Position numbers and translations under genes: made by a program. Below, piece after piece: positions 46,260-56,106 of a stretch of DNA of 64,000 nucleotides (the stretch's first letter is position 1; every line of letters begins with the position of its first letter). The stretch is from NCBI RefSeq assembly GCF_002095475.1, contig NZ_MLFR01000031.1:1-64000 (forward strand), in the 5' to 3' direction. The stretch comes from Pantoea rwandensis (lineage in GTDB: Bacteria; Pseudomonadota; Gammaproteobacteria; Enterobacterales; Enterobacteriaceae). The notes under the pieces are model-generated. The model was not told the origin of the DNA. It searched no databases and worked only from the letters and a program-made list of their open reading frames with translations.

Positions 46260-47720
46260 TTATGCCTTCTCTGGCACCACCGTCAGTAGCGCAGTCAGCA
46301 GTTTCCAGTACAGGCCAACGCTTTCGATGTGAACTTGCTCATCCGGTGAATGCGGACCGGTAATGGTTGGCCCGATGGAAACCATATCCATGTTCGGATA
46401 CGGCTTCTTGAACAGACCACACTCCAGACCGGCGTGAATCACTTGGATATTAGGCGTTTTGCCAAACAGTGCTTCGTAGGTTTTGCGTGTTAGCGCCATG
46501 ACCGGCGAATCCGCATCAGGCTGCCAGCCTGGGTAGCCGCCTTTAGGTGCAGTCTTCGCGCCCGCCAATTGGCCCAGTGAGGTTAAGGTTTCAACCACCC
46601 AATCTTTACCGGTATCGATCAGTGAACGAATCAGGCAAATGATTTCGGCATTGTCCTGATCCATCGTTACCACACCGACGTTCAGCGAGGTTTCCACCAC
46701 GCCTTTTGCCACATCAGAATTGCGGATCACACCGTTCGGCGTGCTGTTCAGCAGGTTGATGAAGCGGTCACGGCTGTCCATGGTCAGGGCCTGACTCTGA
46801 TGTGCCAGTGTCTCCGTGGTTAACGCAATGTTCTTCTCTTTGATGCCTAGCTCGTTCAGCAGCGTGGCCTGGAAATGAGCCGCAGCCGATTTCAGCGCAT
46901 CCACTTTATGGCTGTCGACAGCCAGTGTGGCAAAAGCTTCACGTGGAATCGCGTTACGCAGCGTGCCGCCGGTGAATTCAATCAGACGCACATCCAGTTC
47001 CTGCGCGTATACCGCGAAGAAGCGCGCCAGCAGCTTGTTGGCATTGCCCAGACCATGATGAATGTCGGCACCGGAGTGACCGCCTTTCAGGCCCTTTAGG
47101 GTCAACTTCAGGGTTTCAAAGCCCGCAGGAATCGCTTCGCGGCTTAATGGCAGGGTGGTGATGAAATCAATACCGCCCGCGCAACCCATATAGATCTCAC
47201 CTTCTTCTTCAGAGTCGGTGTTGATCAGGATATCGGCTTGTAGCCAGTTTGGCTGGAGACCAAATGCGCCATCCATACCCGACTCTTCAGTCATGGTCAG
47301 CAGTACTTCCAGCGGACCATGGATCAGGCTGTTATCGGCCAGCACCGCCAGCGCAGAAGCCATACCAATACCATTGTCGGCGCCCAGCGTGGTGCCGCGC
47401 GCTTTAACCCACTCGCCATCAACATAAGGCTGAATCGGATCTTTGGTGAAGTCGTGTACCGTATCGTTGTTCTTCTGCGGCACCATATCAAGGTGCGCCT
47501 GTAGCGCGACAGGAGTACGTTTTTCCATACCCGCAGTGGCCGGTTTGCGAATCAGGATATTGCCGACCTGATCGCGCTCAACCCAAAAGCCTTGCTCTTT
47601 GGCCCAACTAACAACGTGCTCAGCCAGCGCTTCTTCATGATAAGAAGGATGTGGGATGGAGCAGATTTTAGCGAAAATATCCCACAGCGGTTGGGGGGAA
47701 AGTTGCGACAATTCAGACAC
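46260..47720 (-). CDS. pepD: Aminoacyl-histidine dipeptidase (peptidase D)
   Basis: A cytosolic M20C metallopeptidase that splits carnosine-like and other dipeptides, 486 residues. Metal-binding segments are QAHLDMVPQ, GADNGIGMA, TEESGMDGA and a late IHAGLECGLF. The start is GTG at 47720, preceded by AGGAG; E. coli pepD also uses GTG. It is divergent from gpt, with the E. coli order pepD-gpt-frsA kept. Confidence 0.95.
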   Translation of the reverse strand: MSELSQLSPQPLWDIFAKICSIPHPSYHEEALAEHVVSWAKEQGFWVERDQVGNILIRKPATAGMEKRTPVALQAHLDMVPQKNNDTVHDFTKDPIQPYVDGEWVKARGTTLGADNGIGMASALAVLADNSLIHGPLEVLLTMTEESGMDGAFGLQPNWLQADILINTDSEEEGEIYMGCAGGIDFITTLPLSREAIPAGFETLKLTLKGLKGGHSGADIHHGLGNANKLLARFFAVYAQELDVRLIEFTGGTLRNAIPREAFATLAVDSHKVDALKSAAAHFQATLLNELGIKEKNIALTTETLAHQSQALTMDSRDRFINLLNSTPNGVIRNSDVAKGVVETSLNVGVVTMDQDNAEIICLIRSLIDTGKDWVVETLTSLGQLAGAKTAPKGGYPGWQPDADSPVMALTRKTYEALFGKTPNIQVIHAGLECGLFKKPYPNMDMVSIGPTITGPHSPDEQVHIESVGLYWKLLTALLTVVPEKA

Positions 47721-47974
47721 AATGCATCTCCTGTGTCAGCGCGGCGGACATACCGCTCGCACGCCGGGTTCCAGTGAAAGATCGCCGTCAGCACATCTGA
47801 CGTGATGAGGCTGAGAATATCACTGTTTTTCACCGGGTGCGTACTCAGGCGCGCTAAAATCCTGCATCCAGTGCGACAGATGCTGGTTTTTAACGCGTCA
47901 GATCCTTATAATCTCGCGCAACCTTTTCCCCCTTGCATATTTTTAAGCCAACTTTGTTGGTCGGGATTTCTTTT

Positions 47975-48433
47975 ATGAGCGAAAAATACGTCGTCACCTG
48001 GGACATGCTGCAGATTCATGCCCGTAAACTGGCCCAGCGCCTGCTTCCTGTGGAACAGTGGAAAGGTATCATCGCGGTGAGCCGCGGTGGTCTGGTTCCG
48101 GCATCGCTGCTGGCGCGTGAACTGGGTATTCGCTATGTCGACACCGTGTGCATCTCAAGCTACGACCACGATCATCAGCGCGAAATGAAAGTGTTGAAGC
48201 GTGCCGAGGGCGATGGTGAAGGCTTCATCGTGATTGATGATTTGGTCGATACTGGCGGCACCGCGCAAGCGATCCGTGATATGTATCCGAAAGCGCGTTT
48301 CTGCACTATCTTCGCGAAGCCTGCTGGCCGTGCGCTGGTGGACGACTATATTGTCGATATTCCGCAGAACACCTGGATCGAACAGCCATGGGACATGGGC
48401 GTGGTCTATATTCCGCCAATCGTCAAAAGCTGA
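47975..48433 (+). CDS. gpt: Xanthine-guanine phosphoribosyltransferase
   Basis: Salvages guanine and xanthine to GMP and XMP. The 152 residues match E. coli. The PRPP-binding loop is [12 protein letters not shown], and the base-binding C-terminal [12 protein letters not shown] is present. The start at 47975 ([10 protein letters not shown]) is chosen over 14 upstream codons that lack a ribosome site. It is metabolically linked to the purine island only in a broad sense. Confidence 0.96.
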   Translation: MSEKYVVTWDMLQIHARKLAQRLLPVEQWKGIIAVSRGGLVPASLLARELGIRYVDTVCISSYDHDHQREMKVLKRAEGDGEGFIVIDDLVDTGGTAQAIRDMYPKARFCTIFAKPAGRALVDDYIVDIPQNTWIEQPWDMGVVYIPPIVKS

Positions 48434-48447
48434 TTGATGCAACGCAA

Positions 48448-48474
48448 ACAACGCCCGGTTATGCCGGGCGTTGT
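48448..48474 (+). terminator. Terminator of gpt
   Basis: ACAACGCCCGG and CCGGGCGTTGT around TTATG form an 11-bp stem right after gpt. The following tract is only weakly T-rich. Confidence 0.6.
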
Positions 48475-48554
48475 GCATTCTACGCCTCGCACCTAACAGG
48501 CGGGTGCAGTACACTCTTAGGCATCTATGCGACTATCGCGGGAGAACGTCTAAG

Positions 48555-49802
48555 ATGTCGGATAAAAACCTCAGCGAAGAGCTTTTTAAGCCCCGCTTCA
48601 AACACCCAGAAACCTCCTCACTGGTGCATCGCCAGCATCACCATACGATGCAGGTGCACAACGCCCTTGAAGGCGATACCCAACGCTGCTGGTATCGTAT
48701 GCTCAATAAACTGCTGTGGACATGGCGTGGCCTGACGCCGCAAGAGATCAGCGAAGTGCTGGCGCGCATCGCCATCTGCGAGTATGAGCATACCGACGAT
48801 AACCAACTGGACACGGTGATTGGCTATCGTGGCGGCAACTGGAACTACGAGTGGTCAAAGCAGGCTGCGGTGTGGCAACAGCTTGCGATGCAGAATGAGG
48901 ACCATGACGAGGCGGGCCAACAGTGGCTGCACGCGTCAAATCTCTACAGCATCGCTGCTTACCCCTATATCAAGGGTGATGATTTGGCCGATCAGGCGCA
49001 GGTTCTGGCGAATCGCGCTTACGAAGAAGCCACACAACGACTGCCCGGCGAGCTGAAATCGCTCACCTTCCAGATCAGCGGCGGCAGCCCGGTAACGGGC
49101 TTCCTGCATATGCCCGCACAGGCCGAGGCACCTTATCCTACGGTGCTGCTCTGCGGTGGCCTGGATTCGTTACAAAGCGATCACTATCGCCTGTTCCATG
49201 ATTATCTCGCACCGCGCGGTATTGCCATGCTAACGCTGGATATGCCCTCTGTCGGGTTTAGCAGTAAATGGACGCTGAATCAGGACACCAGCCAGCTTCA
49301 CCAACAGGTGCTGCGTGAGCTGAGCAATGTTCCCTGGATTGACCATACGCGTGTCGCGTTATTTGGTTATCGGTTTGGTGCCAACGTCGCAACGCGGCTT
49401 GCCTATCTGGAAGTACCCCGCTTGCGAGCGGTTGCCACGTTAGGGGCAATGGTGCACAACGTCTTTGTGGATACAGAGCGCCAGCAGAAACTGCCGGATA
49501 TGTACATGGATATGCTGGCGAGCCGTCTGGGGATGGCCTCGGCCTCTGACAGTAATTTACGCATTGAACTGAATCGGTATTCTTTGAAAGTACAGGGCTT
49601 ATTGGGGCGTCGAACGCCGACGCCGATGCTGGCAGCTTACTGGCCGAATGATTTATTTAGCCCTGAAGAGGAAGCGCAGCTGATTGCCAACTCCTCCGCA
49701 CAAGGCAAGGTTCTCGCGATCCCCGTCAAGCCGGTTTTCGCCAGTTTCGAGAAGGCGTTGAATCAAATTTGCGATTGGCTGGCAAAACAATTGGGTGTCT
49801 GA
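48555..49802 (+). CDS. frsA: FrsA, esterase-like fermentation-respiration switch protein
   Basis: A 415-residue alpha/beta-hydrolase (DUF1100 family) and orthologue of E. coli FrsA/YafA, which binds IIA-Glc and has esterase activity. The hydrolase core runs from [19 protein letters not shown] to the nucleophile elbow region [18 protein letters not shown]. The GYRFG elbow lacks the usual Ser at its centre, as seen in this family. The start at 48555 ([10 protein letters not shown]) is the conserved one. Confidence 0.92.
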   Translation: MSDKNLSEELFKPRFKHPETSSLVHRQHHHTMQVHNALEGDTQRCWYRMLNKLLWTWRGLTPQEISEVLARIAICEYEHTDDNQLDTVIGYRGGNWNYEWSKQAAVWQQLAMQNEDHDEAGQQWLHASNLYSIAAYPYIKGDDLADQAQVLANRAYEEATQRLPGELKSLTFQISGGSPVTGFLHMPAQAEAPYPTVLLCGGLDSLQSDHYRLFHDYLAPRGIAMLTLDMPSVGFSSKWTLNQDTSQLHQQVLRELSNVPWIDHTRVALFGYRFGANVATRLAYLEVPRLRAVATLGAMVHNVFVDTERQQKLPDMYMDMLASRLGMASASDSNLRIELNRYSLKVQGLLGRRTPTPMLAAYWPNDLFSPEEEAQLIANSSAQGKVLAIPVKPVFASFEKALNQICDWLAKQLGV

Positions 49803-49911
49803 CTGGCGAAATCCCCACTCTCTGCTAAAACTTATATCCGGGAAAGTTTGCGTTGCGTACAACCTAAGCGTAACGAAAGACATTTTACGGTTTATTTGAG
49901 GGAGAATTAGC

Positions 49912-50313
49912 ATGACGTTACCGAGTGGTCATCCCCGTAGTCGCCTGCTTAAGCGCTTCACCGAATTGGGGCCGTACATCCGTGAAGGAAAATGTGAAGA
50001 GACCCGCTTCTTCTTCGACTGTTTAGCAGCTTGCGTCAATGTTAAACCCGCACCAGAGAGCCGTGAGTTCTGGGGCTGGTGGATGACGCTGGAAGCACAT
50101 GAGGACCACTTCACCTACGAATACCACTTTGGTCTGTTTGATAAAGAGGGAGACTGGGGCGTGGCAGCGATAAAAGGCAAAGAGAATAACGAGAAGGTGG
50201 AAAGTACGTTACGGAACTTCCACGAACGCCTGAAAGCTGTCCTCAAGGACCAGAAATTGGATCTCAAACCCGCAGCGGGATTCAAAGAAGAGCCGGTTAA
50301 ACTTAGCGCGTGA
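49912..50313 (+). CDS. crl: Sigma factor-binding protein Crl
   Basis: A 133-residue protein that binds sigma-S and helps it assemble with core RNA polymerase. The N-terminus [20 protein letters not shown] and the Trp-rich segment [23 protein letters not shown] are diagnostic. It follows frsA as in E. coli and converges on phoE. Confidence 0.95.
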   Translation: MTLPSGHPRSRLLKRFTELGPYIREGKCEETRFFFDCLAACVNVKPAPESREFWGWWMTLEAHEDHFTYEYHFGLFDKEGDWGVAAIKGKENNEKVESTLRNFHERLKAVLKDQKLDLKPAAGFKEEPVKLSA

Positions 50314-50364
50314 ACATGACTCTGTCGGGTGCGGCCTTCAGGCCGCCCTGAGAACGGATAAAAG

Positions 50365-50395
50365 AAAGAGCCGGTGATGAGCCGGCTCTTTTTTT
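50365..50395. terminator. Bidirectional terminator between crl and phoE
   Basis: AAAGAGCCGG and CCGGCTCTTT around a seven-base loop, followed by five further T on the + strand and a T-rich tract on the minus strand. Confidence 0.85.
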
Positions 50396-50424
50396 ATAGA
50401 CACATTGAGGGTAATGCTAACGAC

Positions 50425-51540
50425 TTAGAACTGGTAAGTCAGACCAACAGCAACGATGTCGTCGTTGTTCAGGTTCAGCTTGTTGTTGTCATCCAGTTGG
50501 TTGATTTTGTAATCAACGAAGGTAGACATGTTTTTGTTGAAGTAGTAAGTCGCGCCAACGTCGATGTATTTGACCAGATCTGCGTCGCCGATACCGTTTT
50601 CCATGTCTTTGCCTTTGGTCTGAACGTAACCAATGGACGGACGCAGGCCGAAGTCGAACTGATACTGAGCAACCAATTCAATGTTCTGTGCTTTGTTAGC
50701 TGCACCAGAAATTGAAGCACCCTGATAGGTTCCGCTGAACGGGGTCATGTTGCGAGTTTCAGTATAGATAGCAGCCAGGTAAACGCTGTTCGCGTCATAC
50801 TTCAGGCCAGCGCCCCATGAATCCGCTTTGTCGCCGCCGCCGTAAACGCGGTTTTTCTGCGCCAGGGTGGTGTTAGAAGAGGTAATGGCTGACATCAGGC
50901 TGATGCCGGTATCGCCAATGGTGTAGCCCAGAGATGCGCCGTAACCGTCGCCGTTCTGGCGCGTACCGTCAGTGGCGGTGCCACGGGCGTTAGCAGTTTT
51001 GTCATCGTTTTTGCCCTGGTATTGCAGCGCGAAGCGCAGGCCATCAACCAGACCAAAGAAGTTGCTGTTACGGTAAGTTGCTACACCAGTGGTACGCTGA
51101 GTCATGAAGTTATCAGAACGTGCAGTACCGTCACCACCGAACTCTGGGAATACGTCAGTCCATGCTTCTACGTCGTACAGCACGCCGTAGTTACGACCGT
51201 AGTCGAATGAACCGTACTGACCAAATTTCAGACCAGCAAAGCCCAGACGGGTTTTGTTGCCTGCGTTAGCGTCAGAACCTTCAGAGTTGTTGACGTTGTA
51301 CTGATATTCCCACTGGCCGTAGCCGGTCATCAGATCGTTGATCTGAGTTTGACCTTTGAAACCGATACGAACGTAAGATTTGTCACCGTTGTTGGAGTCA
51401 GCGTCGCTGAAGTAATGCTCCGCTTTTACGCGGCCGTAGAAGTCCAGTTTGTTACCGTCTTTGTTATAAACTTCTGCGGCGTGTGCAGCGGAGGTCAGTG
51501 CCAACGCAGATACGACTAATGCCAGTGTGCTCTTCTTCAT
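50425..51540 (-). CDS. phoE: Outer-membrane porin PhoE (general porin family)
   Basis: A trimeric 16-stranded beta-barrel porin for anions and phosphate. The 371-residue precursor has a 21-residue signal peptide (cleaved before AEVYNKDGN) and the C-terminal Phe needed for barrel assembly. The L3 constriction-loop segment is DVFPEFGGD. Naming as phoE rather than ompC/ompF rests on its position between crl and proB and on the Pho box upstream. Loop insertions make it longer than E. coli PhoE (351 aa). Confidence 0.9.
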   Translation of the reverse strand: MKKSTLALVVSALALTSAAHAAEVYNKDGNKLDFYGRVKAEHYFSDADSNNGDKSYVRIGFKGQTQINDLMTGYGQWEYQYNVNNSEGSDANAGNKTRLGFAGLKFGQYGSFDYGRNYGVLYDVEAWTDVFPEFGGDGTARSDNFMTQRTTGVATYRNSNFFGLVDGLRFALQYQGKNDDKTANARGTATDGTRQNGDGYGASLGYTIGDTGISLMSAITSSNTTLAQKNRVYGGGDKADSWGAGLKYDANSVYLAAIYTETRNMTPFSGTYQGASISGAANKAQNIELVAQYQFDFGLRPSIGYVQTKGKDMENGIGDADLVKYIDVGATYYFNKNMSTFVDYKINQLDDNNKLNLNNDDIVAVGLTYQF

Positions 51541-51619
51541 TTGCTATCAATCCCAATGAGTAAAATTTGTTGTACCCTTGAAAGGGTTTGTAAAACACGG
51601 GACGTTTTACCGTTTGGTG

Positions 51620-51637
51620 ATGAAAGTTTTATGACAT
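51620..51637 (-). promoter_or_regulatory. Pho box of phoE
   Basis: On the minus strand, ATGTCATAAAACTTTCAT: two 7-bp direct repeats 11 bp apart, matching the PhoB consensus at 16 of 18 positions. It lies about 80 bp before the phoE ATG and would take the place of the -35 box under phosphate starvation. Confidence 0.82.
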
Positions 51638-51787
51638 TTTTTCTGATTTCTTGTTAATCGCGAACTTTTGGTCTAGCGCATTGTCAGGGGATTTTTGTGC
51701 TTTTCCCCTTGCCGTGGTTGGCTTCCTTGCTGACTCCTGATAAAACGTCCCTTCGCAGAATTTTTTTTCTTATATGGTAGGAAAAAC

Positions 51788-52891
51788 ATGAGTGGCAGTC
51801 AGACCCTTGTGGTCAAGTTGGGTACCAGCGTCCTCACCGGCGGTTCACGTCGGCTGAATCGGGCGCACATGGTGGAGCTGGTTCGTCAGTGTGCACAGTT
51901 GCATGCAGCGGGCCATCGTATTGTTATCGTTACCTCTGGCGCGATTGCCGCTGGACGCGAACACCTGGGTTACCCCGAACTGCCGCCTACCATCGCCTCA
52001 AAGCAGCTGCTGGCTGCGGTGGGGCAAAGTCGTTTGATTCAACTGTGGGAACAACTGTTCTCTATCTACGGCATTCATATCGGGCAGATGCTGCTGACGC
52101 GCGCCGATATGGAAGACCGTGAACGCTTCCTTTACGCACGTGACATGCTGCGTGCGCTGCTCGACAACCATATCGTGCCGGTGATTAACGAGAACGATGC
52201 GGTTGCGACGGCGGAAATTAAAGTCGGTGATAACGACAACCTCTCTGCGCTGGCCGCGATGCTGGGCGGTGCGGATAAGCTGCTGCTGCTGACCGATCAG
52301 CAGGGCCTGTTCACTGCCGATCCGCGGACCAATCCAGAAGCCGAGCTGATTAGCGACGTGCATCAGATTGATGACGCGCTGCGTACCCTGGCGGGTGGCA
52401 GTGTGTCGGGTCTTGGCACAGGCGGCATGGCGACCAAGCTGCAAGCGGCAGATGTCGCCTGTCGTGCGGGGATTGATGTGATCATCGCGGCGGGGAGCCG
52501 CCCAGATGTGATCAGCGACGTTCTGTATGGCAAACCGGTTGGAACGCGTTTCCATGCGCAGCAGTCGCCGCTGGAAAATCGTAAGCGCTGGATCTTTGGC
52601 GCGCCCCCTGCAGGTGAAATCACTATCGATGATGGCGCGCTGGTTGCGGTGCTGGAGCGCGGGAGTTCACTGCTGCCAAAAGGGGTACGTGATGTACAAG
52701 GCAACTTCTCGCGCGGTGAAGTCATCCGCATCCGTAACCTGCAAGGCCGCGATATCGCCCACGGTGTCACGCGTTATAACAGCGATGCGATGCGCATGAT
52801 TGCTGGCCATCACAGTCAGGAGATCAGCGATATCCTGGGTTACGAGTATGGCCCCGTTGCCGTGCACCGCGACGATATGATCGTCAGTTAA
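51788..52891 (+). CDS. proB: Glutamate 5-kinase
   Basis: Commits glutamate to proline synthesis; feedback-inhibited by proline. A 367-residue protein: an amino-acid kinase domain ([49 protein letters not shown]) and a C-terminal PUA domain. The ATG follows TAGGAAAAAC. It forms an operon with proA, ten bases downstream. Confidence 0.96.
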   Translation: MSGSQTLVVKLGTSVLTGGSRRLNRAHMVELVRQCAQLHAAGHRIVIVTSGAIAAGREHLGYPELPPTIASKQLLAAVGQSRLIQLWEQLFSIYGIHIGQMLLTRADMEDRERFLYARDMLRALLDNHIVPVINENDAVATAEIKVGDNDNLSALAAMLGGADKLLLLTDQQGLFTADPRTNPEAELISDVHQIDDALRTLAGGSVSGLGTGGMATKLQAADVACRAGIDVIIAAGSRPDVISDVLYGKPVGTRFHAQQSPLENRKRWIFGAPPAGEITIDDGALVAVLERGSSLLPKGVRDVQGNFSRGEVIRIRNLQGRDIAHGVTRYNSDAMRMIAGHHSQEISDILGYEYGPVAVHRDDMIVS

Positions 52892-52901
52892 GGAGCAGAA
52901 G

Positions 52902-54155
52902 ATGTTAGAAGAAATGGGTAAAGCGGCGCGGGCAGCGTCGTACAAACTGGCAGAACTCTCCACTGAACAAAAAAATCAGGTGTTGCTGACCATCGCCGAT
53001 CGTCTGGAAGCGGAGAGTGCCGATATTCTGGCGGCGAATGAGCAGGACCTGGCCGATGCGCGCCAGAATGGCATGAGTGCAGCGTTGCTCGATCGCTTAA
53101 CGCTCAACCCGCAGCGTTTGAAAGGTATTGCCGACGATGTGCGTCAGGTATGCCGTCTTGCCGATCCCGTCGGTCAATTGATCGATGGCGGCATGCTCGA
53201 TAGCGGCCTGCGTATTGAGCGCCGTCGCGTGCCGTTGGGCGTCATTGGCGTGATTTATGAAGCGCGCCCCAATGTCACGGTTGACGTGGCATCTCTGTGC
53301 CTGAAAACCGGTAACGCAGCCATTTTACGCGGTGGTAAAGAGACTTATCGCACCAATGCGGCAACGGTACGCGTGATTCAAAATGCGCTCATGCAGCACG
53401 GCTTACCGGCCGGTGCGGTGCAGGCGATTGAGAATCCAGATCGTGAACTGGTAAACCAATTGCTGAAGCTTGATCGCTACGTCGATATGTTAATCCCACG
53501 TGGGGGGGCTGGCTTGCACAAGCTGTGTCGTGAGAACTCAACCATTCCGGTGATTACCGGCGGGATTGGCGTATGTCATCTGTATCTTGATGAAACCATG
53601 GAGACTGAGCCTGCTCTGGATGTCATCGTCAATGCGAAAAAACAGCGCCCAAGTGCTTGTAATTCATTGGAAACGCTGCTTATCCATCGCGATCAGGTTG
53701 AACGCTTTATTCCTGCATTCCTGCAACGTATGGCGCAGGAGAACATTCCGCTCCACGCTGATGAAAACGTGCTGGAGCGCCTGCAGGCTGGTCCAGCCAG
53801 TGTGGTGGCAGTGAAAGCGGAAAATTATGACGATGAGTGGTTGGCAAACGATCTCAACGTCAAGCTGGTGGCCGATCTCGACGAGGCGGTTGCGCACATT
53901 CGCGAGCACGGCACCCAGCACTCCGATGGTATCCTGACGCGCAGCATTGGCAATGCCAACCGCTTCGTTAATCAGGTGGATTCCTCGGCGGTCTATGTTA
54001 ATGCCAGTACGCGTTTCACAGATGGTGGTCAGTTTGGTCTTGGCGCCGAAGTGGCGGTCAGCACACAAAAACTGCATGCGCGCGGCCCGATGGGGCTGGA
54101 AGCGCTGACTACCTATAAGTGGATTGGCTGGGGCGGCGATACGCTGCGCGGCTAA
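52902..54155 (+). CDS. proA: Gamma-glutamyl phosphate reductase
   Basis: NADPH-dependent reduction of glutamyl-5-phosphate to the semialdehyde that cyclises toward proline. It is a 417-residue aldehyde-dehydrogenase-like protein with [22 protein letters not shown], the catalytic Cys in [15 protein letters not shown], and [26 protein letters not shown]. In E. coli it is followed directly by the tRNA thrW; here a 5.2-kb prophage remnant comes between. Confidence 0.96.
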   Translation: MLEEMGKAARAASYKLAELSTEQKNQVLLTIADRLEAESADILAANEQDLADARQNGMSAALLDRLTLNPQRLKGIADDVRQVCRLADPVGQLIDGGMLDSGLRIERRRVPLGVIGVIYEARPNVTVDVASLCLKTGNAAILRGGKETYRTNAATVRVIQNALMQHGLPAGAVQAIENPDRELVNQLLKLDRYVDMLIPRGGAGLHKLCRENSTIPVITGGIGVCHLYLDETMETEPALDVIVNAKKQRPSACNSLETLLIHRDQVERFIPAFLQRMAQENIPLHADENVLERLQAGPASVVAVKAENYDDEWLANDLNVKLVADLDEAVAHIREHGTQHSDGILTRSIGNANRFVNQVDSSAVYVNASTRFTDGGQFGLGAEVAVSTQKLHARGPMGLEALTTYKWIGWGGDTLRG

Positions 54156-54174
54156 TTTTTCGCTCCTGCATCAC

Positions 54175-54205
54175 AATGGGCACCCTAAAAGGTGTCCATT
54201 TTTTT
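54175..54205 (+). terminator. Terminator of proBA
   Basis: AATGGGCACC and GGTGTCCATT (one G-U pair) around CTAAAA, followed by five or more T. Confidence 0.85.
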
Positions 54206-54427
54206 GCTTTCGATCCAGCTATTTCCAGAGCTTTTTGATTTATTTCTGTCATTTATGGCATCTACACGTCTTTTCGCCCATTTTTTCCTTAAGGTGCTGG
54301 TCTTAGTGCCGCAGGACAATCCTGAAAACCCCTATCAGAACAAGCTGTCGGGCATTCAATACTGGTTTCCACCAGGCCATAGGGGATAATGATTATCCAG
54401 CTTCATTGATAAAAGCGGTTGGGTAGT

Positions 54428-54516
54428 AAACTGGCGGTAATATAAAATGAACTGGTAGCAAAAACGAAAATAACATTCAGTCTTTTACTGATGGCAGATT
54501 ATTAACTGATGGTTAA
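54428..54516. promoter_or_regulatory. OR-like operator cluster at the repressor start
   Basis: TTAAC-TGATG-GTTAA (54502-54516) is a perfect inverted repeat that includes the repressor ATG. ACTGATGG recurs at 54487-54494, and a weaker relative (AAACTGGCGGTAA) lies at 54428-54440. The same motif recurs after the gene, which identifies it as the likely repressor operator. Confidence 0.65.
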
Positions 54517-55240
54517 AAAAGAGAGTACGAGACAAGCTTTTACTGCCAGGCTGATTGCCGCGTGTGACAGCGCGGGAATTGTCGGACACGGACGGAACAA
54601 ACAGGTTGCACAAGCACTGCAGCAAAGGGGATGCAGGATCTCAACACCGGGGGTCTGGAAATGGTTTAACGCACAATCCATTCCAGATGATAGCAATTTG
54701 CTGGCACTCAGCCAGTTACTGGATGTGCGCGTGGAATGGCTGCAATTCGGCATGGATAAACCGCATGTCGTGATTGAAGCCTCCTCGCTCACAGACCCCA
54801 AACATATGTTCCGCGTTGAGAGTCTGGATATTGGGCAGCGAAGCGCTCAAGGCATCGCTGCGCGCGACGTCCTGGTCGAAACCATTCAGGCGATTGAGTT
54901 TGGGCTGGATGAAGCGCGCGTGCTGTTTAACGGCCGAACGGCAGAGAACATCCGGCTGATCGCACTGAATAATGATTCGATGGTGGGAACTTTTTCCCCC
55001 CGCGACCAGCTGTTTGTAGACATCAGCGTGCAGCGCTTCGATGGCGACGGTATCTATCTGTTCACGCTTGACGATCAGCTCTATCTCAAACGATTGCAAC
55101 TGCAGCACAAGAAGGTGGCGGTGATATCGGACAACAAGCGGTATGAGACTTGGTATCTGACAAAGGATGAAGCAGCCTCGCTGCGCGTGGTTGCGCGCGT
55201 CATCATGAGCCAGGCGCGCGATTACCAGATTTTAGGTTGA
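54509..55240 (+). CDS. Phage repressor (CI-like, HTH plus S24 peptidase domain)
   Basis: A 243-residue repressor: an N-terminal DNA-binding region (about 10-80, containing RNKQVAQALQQRGCRISTPGVWKWFN) and a C-terminal LexA/CI-type S24 domain. The catalytic Ser157 is in NNDSMVGTF and Lys194 in LYLKRLQ, as in self-cleaving repressors, so SOS induction is plausible. An Ala-Gly or Cys-Gly cleavage site is not obvious in the linker. The ATG at 54509 lies inside an operator and has no Shine-Dalgarno sequence, which suggests a leaderless message like lambda cI. It should silence the PL-like promoter that follows. Confidence 0.85.
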   Translation: MVKKESTRQAFTARLIAACDSAGIVGHGRNKQVAQALQQRGCRISTPGVWKWFNAQSIPDDSNLLALSQLLDVRVEWLQFGMDKPHVVIEASSLTDPKHMFRVESLDIGQRSAQGIAARDVLVETIQAIEFGLDEARVLFNGRTAENIRLIALNNDSMVGTFSPRDQLFVDISVQRFDGDGIYLFTLDDQLYLKRLQLQHKKVAVISDNKRYETWYLTKDEAASLRVVARVIMSQARDYQILG

Positions 55241-55290
55241 TCACATTTTGCCATTGGCAGGCAAAAAAATAATCCAGCTGAAATCATAAA

Positions 55291-55327
55291 TTTAACTGAT
55301 GGTAAATAAAAAATTAACTGTTGGTGT
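55291..55327. promoter_or_regulatory. OL-like operator pair downstream of the repressor
   Basis: TTTAACTGATGGTAAAT (55291-55307) and TTAACTGTTGGTGTT (55314-55328) repeat the motif found at the repressor start, 23 bp apart. They abut the -35 of the promoter at 55328, the position OL has in lambda and P22. Confidence 0.65.
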
Positions 55328-55356
55328 TTGCCAATGCATTAGAACCTGTTAATAAT
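55328..55356 (+). promoter_or_regulatory. PL-like sigma-70 promoter
   Basis: TTGCCA (55328-55333), 17-bp spacer, AATAAT (55351-55356). It would drive the nut site, N, the lysis genes and the tailspike, under the control of the adjacent operators. Confidence 0.65.
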
Positions 55357-55396
55357 TTGAGCATGGAAGGACGACATCACTGCTCTCGGATGAGCC

Positions 55397-55429
55397 CGCT
55401 CTTAAACAATTGAGGCGCTGCACAAGCGC
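55397..55429 (+). promoter_or_regulatory. nutL site: boxA and boxB hairpin
   Basis: boxA CGCTCTTA (55397-55404) equals the lambda boxA. Eleven bases on, boxB GCGCT-GCACA-AGCGC (55415-55429) is a 15-nt hairpin with the same stem as P22 boxB and a five-base loop. It starts about 35 nt after the predicted transcription start. The 413 bp between repressor and N (55241-55653) hold only these control elements and the leader stem. Confidence 0.8.
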
Positions 55430-55455
55430 GATACCTACCAACCAAAGTCAGTGAA

Positions 55456-55633
55456 CTTTGGGATGGGGTGGATACGCACTTTGCAGCGTCGTCAGTTCTC
55501 GTCTGATTTCATTCTCCTCTGCTTTTACCTGGCCGCGATTGTCGCCGGGTGAGTTGATGACGAGTGCCATCAGCGGATAAACGGACGCCTCGGCTTCAGC
55601 CGAACCGCCGTGCCCGCCACCCCATCGCCAAAG
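55456..55633 (+). promoter_or_regulatory. Long leader stem before the N gene (possible RNase III site)
   Basis: CTTTGGGATGGGGTGG (55456-55471) pairs with CCACCCCATCGCCAAAG (55617-55633), sixteen pairs with one bulge. The stem closes ten bases before the N ribosome site. Lambda N has an RNase III-processed stem in the same place that controls its translation; the same role here is inference. Confidence 0.6.
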
Positions 55634-55653
55634 ACTCATTTACAGGAGGAGTT

Positions 55654-55932
55654 ATGGCGATTATCCAGTATGGCAAGTCAGTCTTCAGCGGCAATGCGCG
55701 CACTCGACGTCACCGACGCCGTCAGCCTCTCAGCCGTCTAAAACGCAGTATCGATAGTGCACTAGGTCTCGAACCCGATGGTGGGACGATGCGTACCGCT
55801 GAACGCATCTGTCAGCGCCAGACACGCTCGCGCGCTGACAATGCGGTGATGGCTCCTGCAAGGACTTCATCCGAGAGTGCGAGTATCGATAACTGTTGTT
55901 TGCCTCATGTTCATCTCTATGCCGTGCGCTAA
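55654..55932 (+). CDS. N-type transcription antitermination protein
   Basis: A 92-residue basic protein behind a strong AGGAGG. The N-terminus YGKSVFSGNARTRRHRRRQ closely resembles P22 N (gp24), including the arginine-rich RNA-binding helix that grips boxB. A short C-terminal LPHVHLYAVR also resembles the P22 protein tail. N binds nut RNA with NusA, NusB, NusE and NusG and lets polymerase pass terminators. The boxA and boxB lie 250 bp upstream in the same transcript. The long frame starting at 55564 is rejected for lack of a ribosome site. Confidence 0.8.
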   Translation: MAIIQYGKSVFSGNARTRRHRRRQPLSRLKRSIDSALGLEPDGGTMRTAERICQRQTRSRADNAVMAPARTSSESASIDNCCLPHVHLYAVR

Positions 55933-56106
55933 ATCCTTTGCTTCATTTCCCCAGCTTTAAACGGAACACCTGAATATTGCTCACTGTTTAGCACTTCTTG
56001 AGCGTTTCGCTTTGTTAGCGTTGCGCTTCAACCAGCAAAAGATCAGTGAGATTTATGTTTTTGCGCAGCACTTTTCAGTGGCTGCGCCCGTCAAAGAGGA
56101 CCTGTT

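Noticed and set aside
54124-54389. Short + strand frames after proA, possibly a leftover cro or phage gene
   Set aside because: They overlap the proBA terminator, lack ribosome sites and show no HTH pattern.
55448-55639. A 63-codon minus-strand frame in the N leader with a protein-like sequence
   Set aside because: It has no ribosome site, its ends coincide with the two arms of the leader stem, and it runs against the PL-like transcript. It may be a by-product of the structured leader; homologue conservation would be needed to accept it.
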